Shown here: piece after piece, positions 52,005 to 58,374 of the stretch | How positions within the stretch are numbered: the first letter of the stretch is position 1 | Layout: each line of letters starts with the position of its first letter | Source of the DNA: Veillonella seminalis | Lineage (GTDB): Bacteria; Bacillota; Negativicutes; Veillonellales; Veillonellaceae | Length of the DNA stretch: 64,000 bases | Direction of reading: 5' to 3' | Assembly (NCBI RefSeq): GCF_003992065.1 | Contig: NZ_RQUZ01000004.1 | Span: forward strand, 1-64,000 | Notes under the pieces: model-generated | The model's database searches: none | Seen by the model: only the letters and a program-made list of their open reading frames with translations | What the model was told of the DNA's origin: nothing | Translations under genes and position numbers: made by a program

Positions 52005-52471
52005 CCCCTTAGAATCAATTCCATTTCATCCACTTCCCGTTCGCCGCCCGTGTCTTCTCCAATCATGCGGCTCCGGGCAGACGGCGTCAGGCCGAACTGC
52101 TCGCAGAACTTCAGCATGATCTTGAGGTTCGTTTGGGCGATGGACACCTGCGGTACCTGCTGCAGGTAGCCGTTCGGCGTCCGTACCATGTCGCCGTGCT
52201 GGGTAATGAATTCCTCAGCCCCTTTCCAGCGGGCGTAGGCCTGACAGTAACCGGCGAAAGCGGCACGATCGATTTCCGTCAGCATCCCCATCTCGGCGAG
52301 GACTTTTCCCAGCCGCTTCCATTCTTTCTTGGCGTCATCTTCCAGCCACTCCGGGCAGCGCGGCAGTTTGCCTTTGGGCATGGGTTCTTTCTTATTGAGC
52401 GGCCGATGGCCGGGATTGCCCTCCAATACTTTGAGGGCTGTCGGTTTCGGCTTCCTTCCTCGTACTGCCAA
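52001..52471 (-). CDS. terS: Terminase small subunit, P27 family
   Basis: This ~156-residue protein is of the P27 terminase small subunit family: RGRKPKPTALKVLEGNPGHRPLNKKEP at the N-terminus, then RCPEWLEDDAKKEWKRLGKVLAEMGMLTEIDRAAFAGYCQAYARW. A TTG start at 52471 has AGGAGG 8 bases upstream; the frame is open further but without a good start. It recognises the packaging site. Its stop overlaps the large-subunit GTG. Confidence 0.88.
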   Translation of the reverse strand: MAVRGRKPKPTALKVLEGNPGHRPLNKKEPMPKGKLPRCPEWLEDDAKKEWKRLGKVLAEMGMLTEIDRAAFAGYCQAYARWKGAEEFITQHGDMVRTPNGYLQQVPQVSIAQTNLKIMLKFCEQFGLTPSARSRMIGEDTGGEREVDEMELILRG

Positions 52472-52497
52472 GCCATACACCTCCTTTCTGTAATAAA

Positions 52498-52519
52498 AAA
52501 CAGCCCCGCAGGGCTGTTT
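52498..52519 (-). terminator. Terminator after the 52.5 kb accessory gene
   Basis: AAACAGCCC (52498-52506) and GGGCTGTTT (52511-52519) form a 9-base stem with a CGCA loop, followed on the minus strand by a T-run. It separates the accessory array from the terminase operon. Confidence 0.8.
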
Positions 52520-52529
52520 GTGTGTTAAG

Positions 52530-52853
52530 TTAGAAATCTTCCAGTTCGTCCGCCACACTTTCCAGCCAGGGGCCGACTTCTTCAAGACTGCTAAATTCGG
52601 CTCTGGGAAAATCGTAAGGGCTGTCCATGGTGCCGTTTCCAAATTCTGTAAGCCAGAGGCTTTCGTCGGTGATGATGTACTTCCCAAGGTAATGGAAAAG
52701 GTAAGCAGTGTCATCCAGGTAACCCAAAGCTTCTTTCGCCTTTTCGGAAAGGTCTTCCGGCCAGTCCATCGCTACTGCGGTGGCTCCGTATGCTCCGTCC
52801 AGGTTCTGTTTGTCGATTGCGTTCAAGTCTTTCATGTTTTTCCTCGCTTTCAT
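52530..52853 (-). CDS. Small acidic phage protein, unknown
   Basis: This ~107-residue acidic protein starts at ATG 52853 behind AAAGGA. The text is GAYGATAVAMDWPEDLSEKAKEALGYLDDTAYLFHYLGKYIITDESLWLTEFGNGTMDSPYDFP. No family is recognised. It is a single-gene unit with the repeated promoter motif ~40-70 bases upstream and a terminator just after it, so it is regulated separately from the late genes. Its charge would fit a DNA mimic or inhibitor, but that is only speculation. Confidence 0.6.
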   Translation of the reverse strand: MKARKNMKDLNAIDKQNLDGAYGATAVAMDWPEDLSEKAKEALGYLDDTAYLFHYLGKYIITDESLWLTEFGNGTMDSPYDFPRAEFSSLEEVGPWLESVADELEDF

Positions 52854-52891
52854 GTGCTTTTCCTTTGTGGGTGTTCCCATTTGGTATGTAT

Positions 52892-52921
52892 ATATATCAC
52901 TCTAAAGGCACATAATAGTGA
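52892..52921 (-). promoter_or_regulatory. Repeated phage promoter motif, copy A
   Basis: The 12-mer AGAGTGATATAT (minus strand) lies at 52903-52892 with a weaker -35 (TCACTA) 18 bases upstream of GATATA. ATACATACC follows, as in copy B. It lies upstream of the 52.5 kb gene. Confidence 0.6.
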
Positions 52922-52969
52922 GCTTTATATTGAGAATTTATGCATTTTCTTGAGGAGCTTGATGAGAAA

Positions 52970-52992
52970 AGAGGGCTGATTCCCAGCCCTCT
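52970..52992. terminator. Bidirectional terminator between small accessory genes
   Basis: AGAGGGCTG (52970-52978) and CAGCCCTCT (52984-52992) form a 9-base stem with A/T runs on both sides. It follows the 59-residue gene. Confidence 0.75.
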
Positions 52993-53007
52993 TTTGGCGC
53001 CTGCTTC

Positions 53008-53187
53008 TTAGCAGAAGCTGATGGTCAGCATCCCTTTCCCCATCCACCAGCTGTTTTCGACCCATGGATCTTCCATGAAGGTCTGTTTCGCTTCCTTAAT
53101 TTTTCTTTCCATGTCTTCCTTGCCGAACTGTTCACAGGCGGCTTTCTTGCTGATTTTCTTTCCATCCAAGGTAATGATTGTTCTCAT
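53008..53187 (-). CDS. 59-residue phage protein, unknown
   Basis: This small basic protein starts MRTIITLDGKKISKKAA and ends KGMLTISFC. The middle (EDMERKIKEAKQTFMEDPW) is helical. GGGG lies before the ATG. It has its own copy of the repeated promoter motif and its own terminator, which supports a real gene despite its size. No homologue is recognised. Confidence 0.6.
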   Translation of the reverse strand: MRTIITLDGKKISKKAACEQFGKEDMERKIKEAKQTFMEDPWVENSWWMGKGMLTISFC

Positions 53188-53238
53188 CGTTATTTCCCCG
53201 CTTTCTTATGCTTTGAGTGTTTTCCTTTCGGTATGTAT

Positions 53239-53268
53239 ATATATCACTCTAAATGCATAATATAGCAA
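53239..53268 (-). promoter_or_regulatory. Repeated phage promoter motif, copy B
   Basis: On the minus strand TTGCTA (53268-53263) is followed after 17 bases by GATATA within AGAGTGATATAT (53250-53239). It lies just upstream of the 59-residue gene. Confidence 0.65.
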
Positions 53269-53283
53269 GTCATTTCTGATAGA

Positions 53284-53892
53284 TTAGTTGAGGATTTTCC
53301 ATTCATCGACTCCCGGCACCAGACCAAGGCTGCAGCCCGTATCCCATGCCACGTGGATGGTCCCTATATCGTCGATGAACTGGACGGTGCCTTCCGTCCC
53401 CAGTGCCGGTGCCTGCGGGTCCTCCATATAGATTAGCTTCACCCGCATCCCGGCCATGCCTGCTTTACTGGCTTCCAGTGCTTTTTTCAGGATGACGCGG
53501 TCGAAGCCGAATTTCCGGTAATCCCGTTCCATCTGCTCATAATACCAAGGGAATGGCATCCCGCAGTGACGGTCTTCATGCATGATGTAGACCAGCCCTG
53601 TAATCGCCCCATCTTTCATCTGCACTTCGATATCCTTCTTGTAGTAGAACGTCGGGAAGCCTTCGTAACGGTCCAGCCGCTTCTCGTCGGCCTTGGAGAT
53701 GGCCCAGACCGTGACGGGAACAGTGCTTTCTTCCTTGGGTTCGATGGTGGCGTAGCAGCCTGTCAGCGAGCCTTTGAAAAGCAGCTCGTATCCCTGAATG
53801 AATCCTGTCCCCACAAGGCCGGCGTCGCGGCACCGTACGGCCATCTGCTGTTCGTCCATATTGCTTCCGTAAGCGATGTAGTATTTCTTCAT
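53284..53892 (-). CDS. Gamma-glutamylcyclotransferase-like protein fused to DUF4314
   Basis: This ~202-residue protein has two parts. Residues 1-130 are gamma-glutamylcyclotransferase (AIG2)-like: YYIAYGSNMDEQQM (YGSN loop), ELLFKGSLTGCYATIEP, and LDRYEGFPTFYYKK with the conserved Glu. Residues ~150-202 match DUF4314 (GMRVKLIYMEDPQAPALGTEGTVQFIDDIGTIHVAWD). The cyclotransferase fold removes gamma-glutamyl groups as 5-oxoproline. The gene lies 83 bases after an amidoligase, and the two appear co-transcribed, so one may form and the other break a gamma-glutamyl-type bond. ATG 53892 follows AAAGGA. Confidence 0.8.
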   Translation of the reverse strand: MKKYYIAYGSNMDEQQMAVRCRDAGLVGTGFIQGYELLFKGSLTGCYATIEPKEESTVPVTVWAISKADEKRLDRYEGFPTFYYKKDIEVQMKDGAITGLVYIMHEDRHCGMPFPWYYEQMERDYRKFGFDRVILKKALEASKAGMAGMRVKLIYMEDPQAPALGTEGTVQFIDDIGTIHVAWDTGCSLGLVPGVDEWKILN

Positions 53893-53975
53893 ATTGCTCA
53901 TCCTTTCTGAAGGGAATGTCCTTCTACCCCCTTAAGGGCAGCCGGGGCTGCCCTGTGTGTAGTTTATCGTTCCCT

Positions 53976-54875
53976 TCAGGCGGCTGCGTGTCTCCATGCG
54001 GCGTTGCCCGTCAGGTTCTTCAAAAGGTGATGGCGGCAGGTCTTGAACTCGTCGCCAATCAGGCCAAGCCGGAGCATCCAGCAGCGGAAGGCGTATTTTT
54101 CATTGTCCGTTTCCGTTTTCCGTGCCGAGGCTTTCTTCTGGGTCAGGGCCTGGTGGGTCATGGCAAGGCAGAACTGGATGTAGGCTTTGATTTCGCCGGC
54201 GTGGAGGGTGCCGTTGAAAAGGCGGAACTCGACGGTGCCTTTGGTGAAGGTGGCGTGGATGTTCAGGCCGTGGTAGCGGCTGCTGTTGTAATGCATGTTC
54301 CGTCCGCAGGGGGCTTCCATGTACCAGAGGTCTGCGAATTTCGCCATCGTCGCCGGCCGTTTCTTATTCAGCTCCCTGAGAAACTTTTCATTGGTCTTGC
54401 GGCAGTAGCGGTGTTCCCTGCCCGGGTTGATGCTCAGTGCGCGGTAGATCAGATCTTCCTTGCTGTAAAAGACGTTCACCAGATTCCGCAGTGTCTTCGG
54501 CGTGAACCGTTCCGCCCCCACATGGATGTGGATGCCGCAGGAGCTGTTGGCGAAAGCGCCGGCCTTGCGCAGGGTGCGGATGAGTTCCTGCAGGCTCGGG
54601 ATGTCGTCGTAGGAAAGGATGGGGCTGACCACTTCGGTGCGGTAGTTTGTCGAGGCTTCAACAGTGCGTCCGCCGACCTTCTTTTCGGGAACCAGGCTGG
54701 AATCGTTCATGGCTTTCCATTTCCGTCCCTGTCCGTCTTCTGCGATGTAGGTGTCGTAGGCGCCGCCTTCGTGGTATTTGCGTTCCGTCCCGAAGAAGGT
54801 GGCCATCAGGCTGGCCGCCTTGCTGCGGGTAATCCCTGTCATTTCGATTTCGATGCCAAAGTGCTGTGTTTTCAT
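53976..54875 (-). CDS. Phage amidoligase (COOH-NH2 ligase family)
   Basis: This 299-residue protein belongs to the amidoligase family, related to glutamine synthetase-type ligases that form amide bonds using ATP. It has HFGIEIEMTG at the start (acidic residues of the metal site), TEVVSPILSYDD, SSCGIHIHVGAERFT and GTVEFRLFNGTLHAGEI. The final ~45 residues (ENEKYAFRCWMLRLGLIGDEF) recur in related form in the neighbouring 257-residue protein. It has its own promoter motif copy and is followed by a cyclotransferase. Substrate unknown; a peptide or wall component is a family-based guess. Confidence 0.82.
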   Translation of the reverse strand: MKTQHFGIEIEMTGITRSKAASLMATFFGTERKYHEGGAYDTYIAEDGQGRKWKAMNDSSLVPEKKVGGRTVEASTNYRTEVVSPILSYDDIPSLQELIRTLRKAGAFANSSCGIHIHVGAERFTPKTLRNLVNVFYSKEDLIYRALSINPGREHRYCRKTNEKFLRELNKKRPATMAKFADLWYMEAPCGRNMHYNSSRYHGLNIHATFTKGTVEFRLFNGTLHAGEIKAYIQFCLAMTHQALTQKKASARKTETDNEKYAFRCWMLRLGLIGDEFKTCRHHLLKNLTGNAAWRHAAA

Positions 54876-54922
54876 AATTCTCTCTGTCCTTTCTATGTGT
54901 GCGTGTGTCCTCTCGGTACATC

Positions 54923-54952
54923 ATATATCACTCTAAAGGCACACAATAGCAA
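54923..54952 (-). promoter_or_regulatory. Repeated phage promoter motif, copy C (before amidoligase)
   Basis: On the minus strand TTGCTA (54952-54947) is followed after 17 bases by GATATA within AGAGTGATATAT (54934-54923). The spacer TTGTGTGCCTTTAGAGT is nearly identical to that in copy A. Confidence 0.65.
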
Positions 54953-54981
54953 GTCATTTTGAGAATAATTATGGATTAATT

Positions 54982-55755
54982 TTACCGGTTCCGGTGTGCT
55001 TTCACCCGCTCTGCATGACGCTTTGCTTCTTCTTCCGTGCGGAAAGCACTCCAGCCGTTGAGGTCCTTCATCAGGGCCATGCGGGATTCATGGCTGGCCT
55101 TGGTCCCCATGCCGATGCGCAGGAGCCAGCTCCTGAAATAGTACTTTTCGTTCTCCGGTTTCTTCACCGCAGGCTGTACCCGCTTTGCTTTGCGGGCCGC
55201 GCTAATCAGGAAGGCGAAAAGTTCCACCATGGCCCGGTTCTTTACGGCGTTCCCCTTGTCGGCAAAGCAGAAGGTCGCCGATTCTTCATTCAGACGGATA
55301 CCCTTATTGCCGCTTAGGCAAGTACCGTACACCTTGAAGAAGGAAGCAGCGTCAGTAAGTGCGGCTTCTTTCAGGGCCGTCACGCAGTCTTCTGTAATAT
55401 GGAAGTTCTCGGAGCCTGCTGCGCGGTTCAGCAGGTACTGCTGGGCGCTGAGGGTGAAGATCAGGCTGCGGAGATGGATGCCGTCCATCCCGTCAATGGG
55501 AACACCGACTTCGATGGTTTCTGTTTCGGCTTCTGCTTCCGGTTCCACCAGCCCTTCCTCTTCGAGGAAGCGGCGCAGGGCCTGCTGCGTCTTTTCGTCA
55601 TCACATTCGATTTCTCCGCTTCGGAGGATGCGGAAGCCGCAGCCTTCAAAAGCAAAGGTCGGAGTTCCTGCATAGTGCAGTTTTTCGTTATGGTTGAAGG
55701 GAATCAGGTGTTTCGCCAGTTCCTTGCGGTCGTCCAGATTGGTTTTGATGGTCAT
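54982..55755 (-). CDS. Virulence-protein-like phage gene, unknown
   Basis: This 257-residue protein begins TIKTNLDDRKELAKHLIPF, contains LHYAGTPTFAFEGCGFRILRSGEIECDD, and an acidic linker (EPEAEAETETIEV). Proteins of this type are labelled virulence-related in Firmicutes prophages; function is not established. The C-terminal ~55 residues (ENEKYYFRSWLLRIGMGT ... LMKDLNGWSAFR) match the end of the adjacent amidoligase, indicating a shared module. AGGAGG lies 9 bases before the ATG, and promoter motif copy D is just upstream. Confidence 0.7.
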   Translation of the reverse strand: MTIKTNLDDRKELAKHLIPFNHNEKLHYAGTPTFAFEGCGFRILRSGEIECDDEKTQQALRRFLEEEGLVEPEAEAETETIEVGVPIDGMDGIHLRSLIFTLSAQQYLLNRAAGSENFHITEDCVTALKEAALTDAASFFKVYGTCLSGNKGIRLNEESATFCFADKGNAVKNRAMVELFAFLISAARKAKRVQPAVKKPENEKYYFRSWLLRIGMGTKASHESRMALMKDLNGWSAFRTEEEAKRHAERVKAHRNR

Positions 55756-55784
55756 ATGTATGTACCTCCTTTTTTTGTTAGTAC

Positions 55785-55814
55785 ATATATCACTCTGAAC
55801 TCCGATAATAGCAA
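55785..55814 (-). promoter_or_regulatory. Repeated phage promoter motif, copy D
   Basis: On the minus strand TTGCTA (55814-55809) is followed after 17 bases by GATATA within AGAGTGATATAT (55796-55785). It lies upstream of the 257-residue gene, after the methyltransferase stop. Confidence 0.65.
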
Positions 55815-55838
55815 GTTATTCTGCATCTTTGGGAGAAA

Positions 55839-57089
55839 CTATTCATCTGTTTCAGGTGCAATATCACCATAGGGGATTTTTTCATCCCCGCGCAGGATAA
55901 ACACACCCGCGTCCCCATATTCACTGATGTAGCGCCTGACGATGACGTCGACGAACTTCTCGTCCAGCTCGATGCCGTAACAGATGCGGCCCGTCTGCTG
56001 GCAGGCCATGAGCGTAGAACCGGAACCGAGGAACGGGTCCAGGATGATGCAGTGGCTCATGGATGAATTCTGTATAGGATAGGCCATGAGAGCTACAGGC
56101 TTCATGGTGGGATGCTCTTTGCTGGCTTTCGGCCGGTCGTATTCCCAGATGGTCGTCTGCTTGCGGTCGGAATACCATTGATGCCTGCCGTTCAGCTTCC
56201 AGCCAAAAAGGCACGGCTCGTGCTGCCATTGGTACGGGCTGCGGCCCAGCACCAGGGCGTTCTTCTTCCAGATGCAGCAGCCGGACAGGTAAAAGCCTGC
56301 GTCCTTGAATGCCTTGCGGAAGTTCAGCCCCTGGGTATCTGCGTGGAATACATAGATGGAAGCATCCTGCTCCATGTTCTGTTCCATATTGACGAAGGCC
56401 GCGAAAAGGAACTGGTAGAACTTGTCATCCGGCATATTGTCGTTCTTAATCTTGCCGGCCGTTTCTTCGACATCGACGTTATACGGCGGATCCGTCAGCA
56501 CCATGTTGGCCTTCTTCCCCACCATCAGCCGTTCATAGGTTTCCGGCAGCGTCGCATCGCCACAGATGACGCGGTGGTCACCCAGGAACCAGATATCTCC
56601 CGCCCGGGCGACGGTCGGCTTTGCCAGTTCACCGTCGACATCAAAGTCATCTTCTTTCACTTTCTTGTTGTGGACTTTGGAAAAGAGCTGTTCCACTTCC
56701 GGTGCCTCAAAGCCCGTCAGGTCGACGTTGAAGTCGACGCTCTGCAAATCGACGATGAGGTCGGCCAGGAGCTGTTCGTTCCAAGCACCCGTGATTTTAT
56801 TGAGTGCGATGTTGAGCGCCTTGACCTTATGCTCATCCTCGATATGGACAACGACACACTGGACTTCTTCGTAGCCCAGATTCTTCAGTACGGTCAGGCG
56901 CTGATGCCCGCCGATGACCGTCATGTCGTAATTGACGATGATGGGTTCCACATAGCCAAACTCCTGAATGGACTTCTTGATTTTCTCGTATTCCTTGTCG
57001 CCAGGCTTCAGCTGCTTCCTGGGGTTATATGCCGCAGGCTTCAGCTGGCCGATGGGCATCATCTTCCATTCCATATCCGATGTCTTCAC
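55839..57089 (-). CDS. ParB-domain DNA methyltransferase
   Basis: This 416-residue protein joins an N-terminal ParB/sulfiredoxin-like domain (PIGQLKPAAYNPRKQLKPGD, then VIGGHQRLTVLKNLGYEEVQCVVV) to a beta-type N6-adenine/N4-cytosine methyltransferase (VLTDPPYNVDVEE as catalytic motif, ILDPFLGSGSTLMACQQTGR as SAM site). Such fusions are common phage DNA-modification enzymes, probably protecting phage DNA. The start is GTG 57089 behind GAGAGGAG. It overlaps the upstream HTH gene by 65 bases. Target unknown. Confidence 0.88.
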   Translation of the reverse strand: MKTSDMEWKMMPIGQLKPAAYNPRKQLKPGDKEYEKIKKSIQEFGYVEPIIVNYDMTVIGGHQRLTVLKNLGYEEVQCVVVHIEDEHKVKALNIALNKITGAWNEQLLADLIVDLQSVDFNVDLTGFEAPEVEQLFSKVHNKKVKEDDFDVDGELAKPTVARAGDIWFLGDHRVICGDATLPETYERLMVGKKANMVLTDPPYNVDVEETAGKIKNDNMPDDKFYQFLFAAFVNMEQNMEQDASIYVFHADTQGLNFRKAFKDAGFYLSGCCIWKKNALVLGRSPYQWQHEPCLFGWKLNGRHQWYSDRKQTTIWEYDRPKASKEHPTMKPVALMAYPIQNSSMSHCIILDPFLGSGSTLMACQQTGRICYGIELDEKFVDVIVRRYISEYGDAGVFILRGDEKIPYGDIAPETDE

Positions 57090-57264
57090 ACGCTTGCTCC
57101 TCTCTGAAGGCAGCCGCCACCGCTCTGCCGTAACCGGCGAGGTGGTGCCACCTGCAATAATTCCGTACGCTGTCCCGTGACAGCTTGGTCTTCCTGGCGA
57201 TGGCTTTGTAGCCCATCCCCTGCTTCCGCATGGCTTCTATCTGCCGACGCTGGCAGTCGTTCAT
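57025..57264 (-). CDS. Small HTH protein (sigma-region-4-like)
   Basis: This 79-residue protein has an N-terminal helix-turn-helix (QGMGYKAIARKTKLSRDSVRNYCRWHHLAG) like the one in the recombinase-associated protein near 28.9 kb, but without zinc fingers. AAAGGAGC precedes the ATG. The last ~20 codons overlap the methyltransferase start. It may regulate the methylase or neighbouring phage genes; role unknown. Confidence 0.65.
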   Translation of the reverse strand: MNDCQRRQIEAMRKQGMGYKAIARKTKLSRDSVRNYCRWHHLAGYGRAVAAAFREEQACEDIGYGMEDDAHRPAEACGI

Positions 57265-57291
57265 GACAGGCTCCTTTCACACAACAAAAAA

Positions 57292-57315
57292 GCTCCGGGC
57301 CAAATAGCCTGGAGC
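57292..57315 (-). terminator. Terminator downstream of the HNH gene
   Basis: GCTCCGGGC (57292-57300) pairs with GCCTGGAGC (57307-57315) with one mismatch, followed on the minus strand by a T-run. It lies between the HNH gene and the HTH-methyltransferase pair. The bases 57316-57441 hold G/C runs but no gene. Confidence 0.7.
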
Positions 57316-57441
57316 AGATGATTCGATTTTAGATGCCGGGTATCCCCCCTTATGAATTTCGCGTTTTTTCACGTTTGAGGGGGCGGCGGTCATGGACGGA
57401 AGGGTCACAGAGATTTGCATCCCCCCGCCCTACGGACGGAT

Positions 57442-57801
57442 TCAGTACTTGTACTCGATGTTCCGGTCTTCGGTCATCGTCTTATGGTCATGACAGCTCT
57501 TGCAAAGGGGCTGCCAGTTCGTTTCGTCCCAGAACAGTTTCTCATCACCGCGATGCGGTTTGATATGGTCAACGACCGTTGCCGGGACGAGACGGCCTTT
57601 TGCTTTGCAGCGAATGCACCAGGGATGGCGTTTCAGGAAAAACTTTCTAGCCTTCTGCCACTCCCATCCGTAACCACGTGTCTCTGCACTGGCCCGGTCG
57701 CCCTGGCACTGCCGTTCATGTTCCTCACAATATTTTCTTCCATACGGCACCAGCCTGGGGCAGCCCGGATATTTGCAAGGCGTATTCGGTCTTCTGGGCA
57801 T
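57442..57801 (-). CDS. HNH endonuclease
   Basis: This 119-residue protein starts MPRRPNTPCKYPGCPRLVPYGRKYCEEHER and has the HNH nuclease core CIRCKAKGRLVPATVVDHIKPHRGD ... LFWDETNWQPLCKSCHDHKT, with two zinc-binding Cys pairs. HNH enzymes of this type usually accompany phage terminase genes and take part in packaging cuts. Here it is separated from terminase by ~5 kb of accessory genes. Upstream lies a terminator, so it probably needs its own promoter or read-through. Confidence 0.88.
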   Translation of the reverse strand: MPRRPNTPCKYPGCPRLVPYGRKYCEEHERQCQGDRASAETRGYGWEWQKARKFFLKRHPWCIRCKAKGRLVPATVVDHIKPHRGDEKLFWDETNWQPLCKSCHDHKTMTEDRNIEYKY

Positions 57802-57824
57802 TTACATCATCTCCGGCATCAAAA

Positions 57825-57855
57825 AAGGACCGATAGCGTTCAAACCTCGGTCCTT
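57825..57855 (-). terminator. Terminator after the early regulator gene
   Basis: AAGGACCGA (57825-57833) and TCGGTCCTT (57847-57855) form a 9-base stem, followed on the minus strand by a six-base T-run. A possible promoter (TATAAT, 57876-57881) lies upstream of it. Confidence 0.75.
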
Positions 57856-57924
57856 CATTCTTTTCTTGCTGATTATAGTATATCTTACAGAAGCCTGTGA
57901 CATCAAGTGCTGCTTTAGTGACAT

Positions 57925-58374
57925 TCAGTGACATTCGCCAGGAATCTCGATGTGTTTCAGGGCTTCGTCATGCAGGCGGTACACCTGGCGGACATGAAGT
58001 CCGAGGGCATCGGCAATGGATGCCCAGTCTTTAAAGGCCAAGTAGCGGAGTTCCAGGATGACCCGTTCCCGGGCATCCGGAATCCGGCTGATGGCTTTCA
58101 TGATATCTGCCTTGAGTTCGATCAGGCCGTCGATGGCTTCATCCACTTCATGCTCCATATCCATCATGCGGGCAATGGTTTCTTCCAGTCGGTGCGGGTT
58201 AGGCGTCCCGCTCGGCGGCACCGGGCTGAGTGTCGATGACGCCTTGATGGCCAGCTGCCGCAAAGACGATACCTGCTCCAGCTTGCTGTCTATCTGTATG
58301 TTGATGTTCCGTGCCTGTTCCAGGTACGCCTTGGCTTCCATACGCTTTTCTTCTCCTTCTGTTTCCTGCTTCAT
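57925..58374 (-). CDS. Sigma-like/ArpU-type phage transcription regulator
   Basis: This ~149-residue protein has a long helical N-terminal part (YLEQARNINIQIDSKLEQVSSLRQLA), and the C-terminal sigma-70 region 4-like HTH ISRIPDARERVILELRYLAFKDWASIADALGLHVRQVYRLHDEALK. Such proteins close the early operon of Firmicutes phages and turn on late genes. The ATG at 58374 overlaps the helicase stop (ATGA); a start at 58341 behind AAGGAG is equally possible. It is followed by a terminator. Confidence 0.82.
   Translation of the reverse strand: MKQETEGEEKRMEAKAYLEQARNINIQIDSKLEQVSSLRQLAIKASSTLSPVPPSGTPNPHRLEETIARMMDMEHEVDEAIDGLIELKADIMKAISRIPDARERVILELRYLAFKDWASIADALGLHVRQVYRLHDEALKHIEIPGECH

Noticed and set aside
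52883-55822. CRISPR array suggested by repeated short motifs
   Set aside because: The copies are hundreds of bases apart, each before a gene, with promoter spacing; there are no regular spacers or cas genes.
57725-57934. 69-codon minus-strand ORF upstream of the HNH gene
   Set aside because: It runs through a terminator and a likely promoter, overlaps the HNH start in another frame, and has no ribosome site.
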